A stretch of 64,000 bases of DNA, from positions 1-64,000 of the forward strand of contig JACQDN010000079.1 of the NCBI GenBank assembly GCA_016201105.1, read 5' to 3'. The notes under the pieces were generated by a model. The model saw nothing but the letters and a program-made list of their open reading frames with translations. It was not told the DNA's origin and made no database searches. The DNA comes from Pseudomonadota bacterium (GTDB lineage: Bacteria; Pseudomonadota; Alphaproteobacteria; Micropepsales; Micropepsaceae). Shown piece after piece: positions 1-8,262 of the stretch. The position numbers and the translations under genes are program-made. The stretch's first letter is position 1. The number at the start of each line of letters is the position of its first letter.

Positions 1-31
1 AAATCTTGGCGCCCTCAAATATCGCTTGCAC
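1..31 (-). CDS. Possible N-terminus of addB (truncated by window edge)
   Basis: A GTG at 31 on the minus strand opens a frame reading M-Q-A-I-F-E-G-A-K-I before the window ends. AddB, a helicase-nuclease subunit for double-strand break repair, commonly follows murU in alphaproteobacteria. The position fits, but ten codons cannot establish identity. An in-frame TTG further upstream is also possible. Confidence 0.25.
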   Translation of the reverse strand, partial: MQAIFEGAKI

Positions 32-87
32 GAGTCCTCGCGTCGGCGAACGCCCCAATCCCTACAAATCCTATGTTAGCGCCTATG

Positions 88-260
88 CCCTTGAGGGAGG
101 GTCGAAATTTGCGAAGCAAATTTCGGGGAGGGGTCATGCCGAGGCCTTTCAATAGGCGCGCGATCGCTGAGCTACAAACTCAGCAAGCGCGGGGCGACCC
201 CCTCCCGAAAAATTCTCGCGCTACGCGCACGAATTTTTCGACCCTCAAAGGGAGGGTGGA
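88..260. repeat. Long imperfect palindrome, family A, copy 1
   Basis: Left arm CCCTTGAGGGAGGGTCG pairs with right arm CGACCCTCAAAGGGAGGG. Inside the left arm is a small hairpin, GAAATTTGC-GAA-GCAAATTTC, with a GCGAAGC core. The right arm holds GAATTTTT paired with AAAAATTC. It lies just downstream of the murU stop codon. Confidence 0.8.
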
Positions 261-269
261 GGAATGTTC

Positions 270-995
270 CTACGCCGGCGCCAGATCGGCGATATACGCC
301 TCGGCTTCCTTCACCGCTTCGGGCGTTCCCACATGCATCCACACGCCGTCGAGGCGGATGCCGTAGAGCCGTCCCTGCGCGATCGCCTGCTCCCATAGCA
401 CCATCATGGGAAACGTGCCCTTCGGCGCTCCGTCGAACAGGCGCGGATGCACGATATAGACGCCGGGATAGGCGAAGGGCGAAAGCCGTCCTTCCGGGAC
501 GCGCGCGAGCTTTCCATCCGGGCTCATCATGAAATCGCCGCGGCCCTCGTAGCCCATCGCCGTCACTAGCGAGGCCATCAACAGCAGCACATCCATCTCG
601 TCGGGATTCCAGCGCGCTTTGATGCGCTCCAGCGCGTGGCCGAAGCCTTCCGTCCAGATCGTGTCGGAGTTGTGCACGAAGAAGGGTTCGCCTTCGAAAT
701 GCGGCAGCGCGCGAACGATGCCGCCGCCGGTACCGAGAATGGCATCGCTTTCGTCCGAAATGCGGATCTCGACGTCTTTGCGCTTGGCGAGGTGCGCTTT
801 GATCTGGTCGGCGTGATAGTGCACGTTGACGACGATCGTCGTGACGCCGGCCGCGACCAGCCGATCGATGGCGTGGTCGATGAGCGCCTTTCCCGCCACT
901 TGCACCAGCGGTTTCGGCCGATCGTTGGTCAACGGGCGCATGCGCGTGCCCAGGCCCGCCGCCAGGATGATCGCGCGCGTCACGGGTTTGCTCAT
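270..995 (-). CDS. murU: N-acetylmuramate-1-phosphate uridylyltransferase-like nucleotidyltransferase (MurU)
   Basis: Sugar-1-phosphate nucleotidyltransferase of 241 residues, the usual MurU length. The signature LAAGLGTRMRP is at about residues 11-21, followed by RPKPL and the acidic strand VHNSDTIW that binds the metal-nucleotide. MurU makes UDP-MurNAc from MurNAc-1-phosphate in the cytoplasmic peptidoglycan recycling route that bypasses MurA and confers intrinsic fosfomycin tolerance. Its start overlaps the end of amgK by 4 bp, so the two consecutive pathway enzymes are translationally coupled. The alternative call is a generic NTP-transferase, but the amgK partner favours MurU. Confidence 0.88.
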   Translation of the reverse strand: MSKPVTRAIILAAGLGTRMRPLTNDRPKPLVQVAGKALIDHAIDRLVAAGVTTIVVNVHYHADQIKAHLAKRKDVEIRISDESDAILGTGGGIVRALPHFEGEPFFVHNSDTIWTEGFGHALERIKARWNPDEMDVLLLMASLVTAMGYEGRGDFMMSPDGKLARVPEGRLSPFAYPGVYIVHPRLFDGAPKGTFPMMVLWEQAIAQGRLYGIRLDGVWMHVGTPEAVKEAEAYIADLAPA

Positions 996-2104
996 GCGGT
1001 CACGCCTTCAGGTTTGCCGCGCACATCCATGGGAATGGTCTTGCCGTACCAGTATTTCAGCGGTGCGAGCGAAGGATGGTCCAGATCGCGGTTCAGATAG
1101 CCCCAAACGCGCGGCAGATAGTCGAGGTAACGCGGTTTGCCGTCACGCTTGTAGAGCCGGGCAAAGATACCCACGATGCGCGCGTTACGCTGCGCTGCCG
1201 TCAGCGCCGCTTCGGCGCGAAAGCTGTCTTGATCGAGAGGCGTGCCCTGATCGCGCATGGCAGCGAGATAGCGCTTTGTCATTGCTTCGCCAAGCTCCGG
1301 AGAAATATCGCGCCGCGCATCTTCGGTGAGTGAAACCAGATCGAGACTGCGGGGGGCGGCCACCGCGTCCTGGAAATCCAGCAGGCCCACTCGGGCGGCG
1401 CCTTGGCGCTCGGGAAGCCAAATCAGATTCTGGGCGTGATAATCGCGCAGTGCGAACACGCGCGGGCCGCCGAACGACGCTTTTAGCGCCTCGCGCCACA
1501 GCGTGCGGTGCTCCTCGATTTCATCGCAGCGCGCCTCGCGGCCCAGCGCCACCGGGATGAACCAGTTCGTCATGAGATCGACTTCCGCGATTTGCGCGGT
1601 CTCGTCGTGATCGAGCAGCGGCTTGTCCGGCGGGAGAAGGGCTGGTGCAATCGTCGCATGCAGCTTCGTCAGCGCGTCGATGGCGGCGCCGTAGAGACGG
1701 TGTTCGTCTGCGCGCCCTTGGGCGAGAATGTCGAAATAGAGATCGTCGCCAAGGTCTTCGAGCAGGATGAAACCGCGCACTGGATCTGCGGTGTAAATTT
1801 CCGGCGCGGAAAGCCCATGCGATCGCAGATAATTCGCAGCCGCGACGAAGCGGCTACAGTCCCCGCCGGCCAATCGGGCGACGGCGTTGTAGCCGAGCGC
1901 GCGGCGCTCTTCCGGCGTGGCGCCCGGAGAGGCTTGCGGAGTTTCCGCATCTTGCGGTTGATCCATCAACATGGCTTTGCGCACGCCGTCGCCGACGCGA
2001 AAGTAACGCCGGGTCGACGCATCGCCGGGTAGGGCGGTGACCCGCGCATTGCCCCAACCGGAACGCGCGAGAAATTCGAGCATGGCGTCCTGGCGGTCAG
2101 ACAT
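992..2104 (-). CDS. amgK: N-acetylmuramate/N-acetylglucosamine anomeric kinase (AmgK), APH fold
   Basis: Aminoglycoside-phosphotransferase fold protein of 370 residues. The catalytic loop RDYHAQN puts the catalytic Asp at 221 and the metal-binding Asn at 226. LLDFQD supplies the second metal Asp (243). AmgK phosphorylates MurNAc at C1 to give the substrate of MurU. The 5' end overlaps tsaE by 8 bp and the 3' end overlaps murU by 4 bp, so the three genes form one operon. The family is often annotated only as phosphotransferase, but the murU neighbour makes the recycling role likely. Confidence 0.87.
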   Translation of the reverse strand: MSDRQDAMLEFLARSGWGNARVTALPGDASTRRYFRVGDGVRKAMLMDQPQDAETPQASPGATPEERRALGYNAVARLAGGDCSRFVAAANYLRSHGLSAPEIYTADPVRGFILLEDLGDDLYFDILAQGRADEHRLYGAAIDALTKLHATIAPALLPPDKPLLDHDETAQIAEVDLMTNWFIPVALGREARCDEIEEHRTLWREALKASFGGPRVFALRDYHAQNLIWLPERQGAARVGLLDFQDAVAAPRSLDLVSLTEDARRDISPELGEAMTKRYLAAMRDQGTPLDQDSFRAEAALTAAQRNARIVGIFARLYKRDGKPRYLDYLPRVWGYLNRDLDHPSLAPLKYWYGKTIPMDVRGKPEGVTA

Positions 2105-2585
2105 ACGGGCCCGCCAGCAAATTCTTCCAGCGCGATACGCCGCTCAAGATCGCAGTTCGCGCGGTCTCGTTCGTCATTTCCAAAACCACATGCAATGTGC
2201 CGTCCGGCAAGCGCGATCCCGCGCGCTCGGGCCATTCGATCAAGGCCGCGCCCTCATCCAACGCCTCTTCGACACCCAACTCGTCGATCTCCCGGGGGTT
2301 TTCGATGCGATAAAGATCGTAGTGGCGCACAGCCAAGCGTCCCGTTTCATAATGCTGGACCAAGGTGAACGTGGGGCTCGGCACCGCCTCGCTCACGCCC
2401 AGTCCCTTCAAGATGGCGCGGGCGAGTGTTGTTTTTCCCGCACCCAGATCGCCTTCCAGCAAAACCAGATCGCCGCGCTCCAATCCGCCGGCGATCTTGG
2501 CCCCGAGCGCCTCGGTCGCGGCCAAGCTGCCCAGCGCAAGGACGCCGCAGAACGGCTGAGAGAATCGGGCGCAAGAGCTTACCAT
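2097..2585 (-). CDS. tsaE: tRNA threonylcarbamoyladenosine biosynthesis ATPase TsaE
   Basis: Small P-loop ATPase of 162 residues that works with TsaB, TsaC and TsaD to make t6A at position 37 of ANN-decoding tRNAs. The Walker A motif GDLGAGKT is at residues 45-52, followed by the family motifs SPTFTLVQ, HYDLYR and LIEWPE. It is the first gene of the tsaE-amgK-murU operon. In many alphaproteobacteria a PAS kinase and ahcY lie directly upstream; here the kinase is about 2.8 kb away, beyond an inserted ferredoxin block. Confidence 0.93.
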   Translation of the reverse strand: MVSSCARFSQPFCGVLALGSLAATEALGAKIAGGLERGDLVLLEGDLGAGKTTLARAILKGLGVSEAVPSPTFTLVQHYETGRLAVRHYDLYRIENPREIDELGVEEALDEGAALIEWPERAGSRLPDGTLHVVLEMTNETARTAILSGVSRWKNLLAGPYV

Positions 2586-2695
2586 TGCTCGCTTTTAGCC
2601 CGCCCACTCCTGGGCGTCCAAGTCTGTTTGCCCGCCATCCACCAACCGTGTAAGCCACGGTCTGGATAGGAAATTCGGGCATCCCGGGCGAAGAA

Positions 2696-3904
2696 ATGCC
2701 GGAAAAGATCGTCATCATCGGGGCAGGGCAGGCCGCCGCGCAGGCCATCGCCACGCTGCGCGCCGAGGGCTTCGACGGCTCGCTCACGCTGGTGGGCGAC
2801 GAGCCGTTTGCGCCCTATCAGCGCCCGCCTCTGTCCAAGACCTATCTCGCAGGAACGTTTGAACGCGACCGCCTCTTCCTGAAGCCGGACGCGTTTTATA
2901 CCGAAGCCAAATGCACGACGATTTTCGGCGTGGCCGCGCAGTCGATCGACCGCTCGACGAAAAAGGTAACGCTCGTCGACGGCCGCACGCTTTCCTACGA
3001 CAAACTTTTGCTCGCCACCGGTTCGCGCGTGCGTCTCATCCGTGTGCCCGGCGCCGATCTCCCGGGCATTCACTATTTGCGTTCGATCGCCGACGTCGAC
3101 GGACTGCGTCCTACGTTCAAGACGTCCAAGCATCTCGCGGTGATCGGCGGCGGTTATATCGGATTGGAAGTCGCGGCCGTCGCGCGCAAATACGGCTTGG
3201 CGGTGACGGTGTTCGAGGCACTGGATCGCGTGATGGCGCGTGCCGTGTCCAAGCCGATTTCGGATTTCTACGAGAAAGTGCACCGCGACGCCGGTGTCGT
3301 CTTCCATCTCAATACCGGCGTGGAAGGCTTCGAGGGCAAAGGCAAACTCGAAGCCATTCGCGCCGGCGGCAAGAGTTGGCCGTCCGATGTGGCGCTGGTC
3401 GGCATCGGCATCATGCCGAACTGCGAACTCGCCAAGGCGTCGGGACTCACCTTCGGCGACGGCATTCATGTGAACGAATTCTGCCAGACCTCGGATCCGG
3501 ATATTTTCGCGGCCGGCGATTGCACGCGCCATCATGGGCGCGACGGGGCGCACATCCGTTTGGAGTGCGTGCAGAACGCGATCGACCAGGCCAAGCACGC
3601 CGCGCTTGCCATGGCCGGCAAGCCCTCGACCTATCGCGAGGTGCCGTGGTTCTGGTCCGACCAGTACGACCTTAAGCTCCAGATCGCAGGCCTCATCCGC
3701 GAGGGCGATCAGACGGTAGCCCGCGGCGACCCGGCGTCCCGCAAATTCGCGGTCTTTCACCTGAGAAACGGCGCGGTCGCCGCAGTCGAGGCGGTTAATG
3801 CCGCCCCGGAATATCTGGTCGGCCGCAAACTGATCGGCGAAGGCGCTCATGTCGCGCCCGAGCGGCTTGCGGACACCGCCATTCCTATGAAAAACATTGC
3901 CTGA
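2696..3904 (+). CDS. FAD-dependent NAD(P)H-ferredoxin reductase
   Basis: Pyridine nucleotide-disulfide-type flavoprotein of 402 residues. The FAD-binding motif [11 protein letters not shown] is near the N-terminus, the NAD(P)H motif [12 protein letters not shown] at about 149-160, and the second FAD contact AAGDCTRH near 272. It resembles the putidaredoxin/rhodocoxin reductases that pass electrons from NADH to a [2Fe-2S] ferredoxin and then to a cytochrome P450 or oxygenase. The ferredoxin follows 38 bp downstream. No P450 is present in the window, so the terminal acceptor is unknown; the Rieske oxygenase at 37785 is one candidate. Confidence 0.9.
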   Translation: MPEKIVIIGAGQAAAQAIATLRAEGFDGSLTLVGDEPFAPYQRPPLSKTYLAGTFERDRLFLKPDAFYTEAKCTTIFGVAAQSIDRSTKKVTLVDGRTLSYDKLLLATGSRVRLIRVPGADLPGIHYLRSIADVDGLRPTFKTSKHLAVIGGGYIGLEVAAVARKYGLAVTVFEALDRVMARAVSKPISDFYEKVHRDAGVVFHLNTGVEGFEGKGKLEAIRAGGKSWPSDVALVGIGIMPNCELAKASGLTFGDGIHVNEFCQTSDPDIFAAGDCTRHHGRDGAHIRLECVQNAIDQAKHAALAMAGKPSTYREVPWFWSDQYDLKLQIAGLIREGDQTVARGDPASRKFAVFHLRNGAVAAVEAVNAAPEYLVGRKLIGEGAHVAPERLADTAIPMKNIA

Positions 3905-3942
3905 CGGCAGCGTCACGAACGCCGAGGGAGAGGCCCGCGTCC

Positions 3943-4263
3943 ATGCCCAAGATCAAATACATCGAGCACACCGGCAAAGAGCACGAAGTCGAAGTGCCCA
4001 ACGGCTGGTCGGTCATGGAAGGCGCGGTGAAGAACCTCATTCCCGGCATCGACGCCGATTGCGGCGGAGCGTGTGCCTGCGCGACCTGTCACGTCTATGT
4101 CGATCCGGCATGGCTCGAGAAGATGCCGCCCAAAGCCGACATGGAAGAGACCATGCTCGATTTTGCGCAGGACCTGGAATCGAACTCGCGCCTCTCCTGC
4201 CAAATCAAAGTCAGCCCCGAACTCGACGGCCTCGTCGTCAAGATGCCCAAGAGCCAGCACTGA
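3943..4263 (+). CDS. [2Fe-2S] ferredoxin, adrenodoxin/putidaredoxin type
   Basis: Ferredoxin of 106 residues. Cluster ligands fit the adrenodoxin-type pattern C-x5-C-x2-C-x36-C at Cys40, Cys46, Cys49 and Cys86; the extra Cys44 is not a ligand in the family. This type serves P450s or Fe-S cluster assembly. Its place directly after the FAD reductase, on the same strand, argues for a dedicated electron-transfer pair rather than the isc ferredoxin. The start ATG is preceded by the purine-rich stretch GAGGGAGAGG. Confidence 0.92.
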   Translation: MPKIKYIEHTGKEHEVEVPNGWSVMEGAVKNLIPGIDADCGGACACATCHVYVDPAWLEKMPPKADMEETMLDFAQDLESNSRLSCQIKVSPELDGLVVKMPKSQH

Positions 4264-4284
4264 CGACGGTTCTCACGTAAGAAA

Positions 4285-4612
4285 GTTTTTCGCGCGGAGA
4301 CGCGGAGCCGCGGAGAAAACGAGTCTCCAGCGCTCATCCTTTCGGAATATTCACTTTAGAGCGAGTTTGTTTTGAAATTGCCCATCCCACTTTCGTCATT
4401 GCCCGGCTCGTCCGGGCAACCCATCTTCCTTCCGCAAGAAACAAAATGGGTCGCCCGCACGAAGCGGGCGATGACGGATTTGGGGTGATTCAACCCATAC
4501 CGAAACGACTCTAGATTTCTTTTGGCGCGCGAAGCGCGCCGGCCAACCTTCGACTTCTGCGAAGTGCTTCAAGATCGAAAAGAACTCCGCGTCTCCGCGC
4601 CTCCGCGCGAAC
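4285..4612. repeat. Long-range inverted repeat (family F) enclosing family E; no gene in this gap
   Basis: The stretch CGCGGAGACGCGGAGCCGCG near 4293-4312 reappears inverted as CTCCGCGTCTCCGCGCCTCC near 4585-4604, about 270 bp apart. Between them lie a family E palindrome and the short hairpin GGCGCGC-GAA-GCGCGCC near 4524-4540. I see no coding sequence in the 394 bp between the ferredoxin and the oxygenase. Confidence 0.6.
4394..4476. repeat. Palindromic repeat, family E
   Basis: The ends CGTCATTGCCCG and CGGGCGATGACG are inverted. Each arm folds on itself: GCCCGG-CTCGT-CCGGGC on the left and GCCCGC-ACGAA-GCGGGC on the right. Confidence 0.65.
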
Positions 4613-4657
4613 CATTCTTTTGGATGAGACGAGCGGTGCTGCTGAACCCGCGGGCGC

Positions 4658-5299
4658 TTAGTACGCTTCCGCTCTTTCGCGGCTGAACAGTTTCTTGAAG
4701 AAACTCGACATGCCATGCCGTTTCTTCTTGCGGTCGATGTCGGCCTGGCTGCGCACCCAGGCGATCTGGACCACGCGGCGTTCGCCCACGAACGGCGTGT
4801 GGCCGTGCCAGGAATGGTCCGCGCGTTTGAAGGCGACGATGGCGCCGGTTTCCGGACTCGCCTCGGCGACATAGTCCTTGAAGTCGCGATCGTTGTTCAG
4901 CACGCGGAAACGCCCTTCGGGTGAATCCCAGGTGTCGTTCATATAAATCAGGCAGGTCGCGATCTTGCTTTCGGAGTCGCAGTGGATGCGCCCTTCATGC
5001 GCCGCCGAGACGCGGCGGATGGTGATGAGCTGCGGATAGGGGCGCAGATCGACGCCCAGCGTATCGGACACCGCCGCAGTGAAATCCAGCGACTGAATTT
5101 CGCCGATGAGATCGGCGAACTTGCCCTCGATGGTCATCTGCTCCAGCGGATGAAAGCCGGTCGCCTTGATGTCGGGGAAGCTGTCCTGCAGCGCCGCAAT
5201 TGAATCGGGATTGAGCGATCCCTTGCCCATGAAAAAGTCATAGGGCGAGTGATGCACTTGCGAGGCGCGGACGGCGTCGAGGTTCAAAATCGAAGTCAT
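4658..5299 (-). CDS. 2-oxoglutarate/Fe(II)-dependent oxygenase family protein
   Basis: Protein of 213 residues with a double-stranded beta-helix oxygenase signature. The iron facial triad is probably His106 and Asp108 (RIHCDSE) with a His in the SWHGH stretch (165 or 167). An Arg in GERRVVQ (174-175) would hold 2-oxoglutarate. The substrate is not predictable. It is monocistronic, transcribed toward the repeat-filled gap, and ends in a basic tail, FFKKLFSRERAEAY. It sits in one of the blocks that split the tsaE-kinase neighbourhood. Confidence 0.75.
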   Translation of the reverse strand: MTSILNLDAVRASQVHHSPYDFFMGKGSLNPDSIAALQDSFPDIKATGFHPLEQMTIEGKFADLIGEIQSLDFTAAVSDTLGVDLRPYPQLITIRRVSAAHEGRIHCDSESKIATCLIYMNDTWDSPEGRFRVLNNDRDFKDYVAEASPETGAIVAFKRADHSWHGHTPFVGERRVVQIAWVRSQADIDRKKKRHGMSSFFKKLFSRERAEAY

Positions 5300-5388
5300 G
5301 CTGCAGGTGCGATAAAATCACGGCACTTATACCGCTGCGCGTGCGCGCTCAGAAGGACGCTAACGCCGCAGGGTAAACTTTGCGGCTG

Positions 5389-7920
5389 TTACGCGGCTGT
5401 CATGGACTTGGATTCGCCCTTGGAATCACCAGCTCCGCGCGGCTCGCCGTCAGGCATGCGGCGCGGCAAATGGCAGCGCACCAGCGTGCCGCCGTCGGTT
5501 CCGCTTTCGATTTCCACCCAGCCGTCGTGCAGCTCCACGAAGCGGTTGACGAGCGCAAGACCCAATCCCGCGCCCGCGCGCTGGCCGGCGCGGCTCTTTG
5601 CGGAGAAGCGATCGAACACACTGGCTTTCACGTCCGGCGCGATGCCGGGCCCGGTGTCGGCGACCCAGATCTGCGCGTCGTCGCCCACGATTTCGCCGCC
5701 CAGCGTGATGGCGCCCCCGCGCGGGGTGTACTTGAACGCGTTGGACAGCAGATTGAACACCACTTGGCGGATGCGGCGCTGGTCCACCACGATGATGCCG
5801 ATATCCTCGTCGCAATCGACAACGAATTTGATGTCGAGACTTTCGGCATGCTGGCGCAAAGGTTCTGCCACGCGCAAGAGCAGGTCGTAGAGATCGACGC
5901 GGCCGAGTTCCAGGCGCATCGCGCCCGAATCGATCATGGCGAGATCGAGAATATCGCTCGTGACTTCCGCGAGCTTGTTCGAGGCCGCCAGAATGTCCTG
6001 CACATATTCGCCCTGTTTCGGACTGAGCGAACCGGCTGCGCCCGATGCCAGCAAATCGGCAAAGCCGTGCACCGCGTTCAGCGGATCGCGGAACAGGAAC
6101 GAGGCATGGTGCACGAAATCGGATTTGAGGCGATCGGCGGCTTCCAGCGCTTCGTTGCGCTCGCGCAGCGCGCTCTCGATGCGGTGGCGGTCGGTGACGT
6201 CGGCGAACGTCACCAGCGTTGCGCCGTCCGGCAGCGGCGCCGTGGAGAGCGCCAGAATGGTTTTGTCGGGCCGTTCGATTTCCGGCCAGTCGCGCCGCCG
6301 TTCCGCGCCCGAAGAAATGCTCGCCACCAATTTGCGCCACACCGCGTCGTCGCCAAAGCGGACGACACTGGCATCGGCGATCTTCTGCGCATGCGGTTCC
6401 CCGATCAGGACGCTATCGTCGAGCTGCCAGATGCGGGCGAAGGAGGCATTGTGCAGCTTCAGCCGCCCGTCGGGCCCGAACACCGCGACGCCTTCCTGCA
6501 GCGTGTCGAGTGTGGCCGACTGGGCCTTGATGAGCGTGTTGTAGGAGCTTTCCAGAGCCAGTTTTTCAGTGACGTCTTCGTAGAGGAAGGTCAGCCCGCC
6601 GAACGGATGGGGCTGCGGCACGACGCGCAAGGTTTTGCCGCCAGGCACATGCCAAAGCTCCTCCGGCAAGTATTCGCCCGGCTGATCGTAAAGTGCGAGA
6701 CGCTGGCGTTTCCAAAGCTGAAAGTCGCGCTGTTCTGGCAGCTTGCGCGCCTCGCGCAAGCGATCGAGCATTTCGCCGTCGCTCGGGTTGCGGTCCAGCC
6801 ATTTCTCCGGCAGGCCCCACAGATTGACGAAGGCGCGATTGTAGAAAGTGAGTTTCTGGTCGCGCCCGAATACGGCAACGGCGGTGGCGAGTTTGTCCAG
6901 CGTGTCGGAATGGGCGTCGAGATGCTGCTGCAGCTTCGCTTCCGCGTTGGAGACGTCGGTGACGTCGATGGCGGAGCCGACGATACGTCCGTCGTCCAAT
7001 GGCACGTGCGTGAAGGCAAGCGCGCGGCGCTGTCCGCCGACGACGGCAAAACGTTTGGCTTCGAGCGCATGACCTTCCGCCCGCGCGGCGCTGGCAAGAT
7101 CGCGTTCGGACTTGTCGAGCGGCACTTGGGCGGTGAGCACCGCGCCGGTATCGGCTATGCCCGTCGCCGAGGCGTAGGCGCTATTGGCCCAGAGCAACGA
7201 CAACGTCTTGTCGCGCAGCCACACCGGAATGGGCAGCGCGTCGAGCACCGATTGAAAATCTGGCGCCAGCGATTTGGCTTCCTCGATTTCTTCCAGCCAT
7301 ACGGCCGCCATGCCGCCCACGGCGCGTCCGCGCATCGCGATGCTGCGGGCGTTTTTGTCGAGGACGTCGAGCGTGAAAGGCGCGCCGCGATCGCCGAGCG
7401 CATCGAGGGCTTCGGAGATCGCCGTCGCGTCGGGGCCGGCAAGGCACGCATCGAGCAACACCTCGCCGCCGCCATAGGAAAGGGGCGCCTGTTCGCCGCG
7501 TCCCCACACCACGACCGACTCGCGCCCCGCGGAAATCAATGCGTCGCGCGCGCCGGACGAGGCGCGCGCTCGCGCGCTCAATGTCCGCAAGGACCGGCGC
7601 AAGCGGCCGGCGGCAAATTGCTCCGAGAGCGCCCACAACCCAGCCGCGATCGCGAGCGCAATCCCTCCCGCCGCCACGGCGCTGGTGATCAGCGTCACGT
7701 CGTCAATGGCTGCGCGAATTTCTGTGACAGGCGCTGCAAGAGCCTGACTCGACAGGAAAATGCCTGCGCACATGGCGCAGACCAGCAGCCCCCTCTTGGA
7801 GCGGAGCCTCCCGCCTACGCCAAGGCTTCGGCGGGCCAGGTACGAGTCGAACGCCTGCCGTAGCTTCAGCGTAGGCAGGTCCCCCTCCCGGCGCCTGTTA
7901 TGTCCCGACTGGGGACTCAT
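5389..7920 (-). CDS. Multi-PAS histidine-kinase-like protein with Phe at the phosphoacceptor site (DivL-like)
   Basis: Membrane protein of 843 residues: two hydrophobic segments near 43-63 and 75-98, several PAS-like regions between about 215 and 600, a HisKA-like dimerisation helix, and a HATPase domain. In the HisKA motif, FVHHASFLFRDPLNAV aligns with the usual FLANMSHELRTPLNAI, so the phosphorylated His is Phe608. The ATP-binding domain looks intact (N box LLSNAFKYT, G1 DTGPGI, F box FDRF, G2 GAGLGLALV). Caulobacter DivL carries Tyr at this site and acts through CckA, hence the DivL-like call. Residues 14-37 come from a repeat element (7811-7880), so translation may start further downstream. 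Confidence 0.8.
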   Translation of the reverse strand: MSPQSGHNRRREGDLPTLKLRQAFDSYLARRSLGVGGRLRSKRGLLVCAMCAGIFLSSQALAAPVTEIRAAIDDVTLITSAVAAGGIALAIAAGLWALSEQFAAGRLRRSLRTLSARARASSGARDALISAGRESVVVWGRGEQAPLSYGGGEVLLDACLAGPDATAISEALDALGDRGAPFTLDVLDKNARSIAMRGRAVGGMAAVWLEEIEEAKSLAPDFQSVLDALPIPVWLRDKTLSLLWANSAYASATGIADTGAVLTAQVPLDKSERDLASAARAEGHALEAKRFAVVGGQRRALAFTHVPLDDGRIVGSAIDVTDVSNAEAKLQQHLDAHSDTLDKLATAVAVFGRDQKLTFYNRAFVNLWGLPEKWLDRNPSDGEMLDRLREARKLPEQRDFQLWKRQRLALYDQPGEYLPEELWHVPGGKTLRVVPQPHPFGGLTFLYEDVTEKLALESSYNTLIKAQSATLDTLQEGVAVFGPDGRLKLHNASFARIWQLDDSVLIGEPHAQKIADASVVRFGDDAVWRKLVASISSGAERRRDWPEIERPDKTILALSTAPLPDGATLVTFADVTDRHRIESALRERNEALEAADRLKSDFVHHASFLFRDPLNAVHGFADLLASGAAGSLSPKQGEYVQDILAASNKLAEVTSDILDLAMIDSGAMRLELGRVDLYDLLLRVAEPLRQHAESLDIKFVVDCDEDIGIIVVDQRRIRQVVFNLLSNAFKYTPRGGAITLGGEIVGDDAQIWVADTGPGIAPDVKASVFDRFSAKSRAGQRAGAGLGLALVNRFVELHDGWVEIESGTDGGTLVRCHLPRRMPDGEPRGAGDSKGESKSMTAA
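7811..7880. repeat. Family G repeat inside the kinase 5' end
   Basis: GCCTACGCCAAGGC at the left end is matched by the inverted GCTTCAGCGTAGGC at the right. A related copy lies at 18153-18222. It is in frame with the kinase gene and encodes about 24 residues before the first membrane segment. Confidence 0.6.
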
Positions 7921-8081
7921 GTTTGGGCCGCCCTCGATCCTCGCCGCTCGCGACGAATCACTGTGGAATCAAGATGATATGGAGATGGCCTGAGTCCGCC
8001 TAGGTATTGTGGTTAAGAAATTGTAAATATCCCAAAACTTGGAAGTGCATCCAGCCCTAGGGTCTGTGGACGACTCGCACC

Positions 8082-8210
8082 TCCACCCTCCCTTGGGAGG
8101 GTCGAAGCGCGAAGCGCTTCGGGGAGGATGTGGAAAGCGTGTTTCCTTCCACATCCTCCCCGAAAATCCTCGCTTCGCTCGAATTTTCGACCCTCCCAAG
8201 GGAGGGTGGA
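8082..8210. repeat. Long imperfect palindrome, family A, copy 2
   Basis: Ends TCCACCCTCCC and GGGAGGGTGGA. The left arm holds the hairpin GAAGCGC-GAA-GCGCTTC. It occupies most of the 342 bp between the divergent kinase and tyrosinase genes. The remainder (7921-8081) shows no coding sequence. Confidence 0.85.
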
Positions 8211-8262
8211 ATCCCACGACGGGGACGCGATGCACTAGAATTGCTCTCGAAGGGGATTTCAC

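Noticed and set aside
88-260. Palindromes considered as CRISPR or rho-independent terminators
   Set aside because: Copies are dispersed singly across the window, not arrayed with spacers, and most lack a T-tract at the stem end.
2579-3916. 445-codon open frame antisense to the ferredoxin reductase
   Set aside because: Shadow frame; the plus strand carries both dinucleotide-binding motifs.
5380-7863. 827-codon open frame antisense to the PAS kinase
   Set aside because: It mirrors the kinase in a GC-rich gene, has Arg/His-rich composition without any domain, and the opposite strand encodes clear PAS and HATPase motifs.
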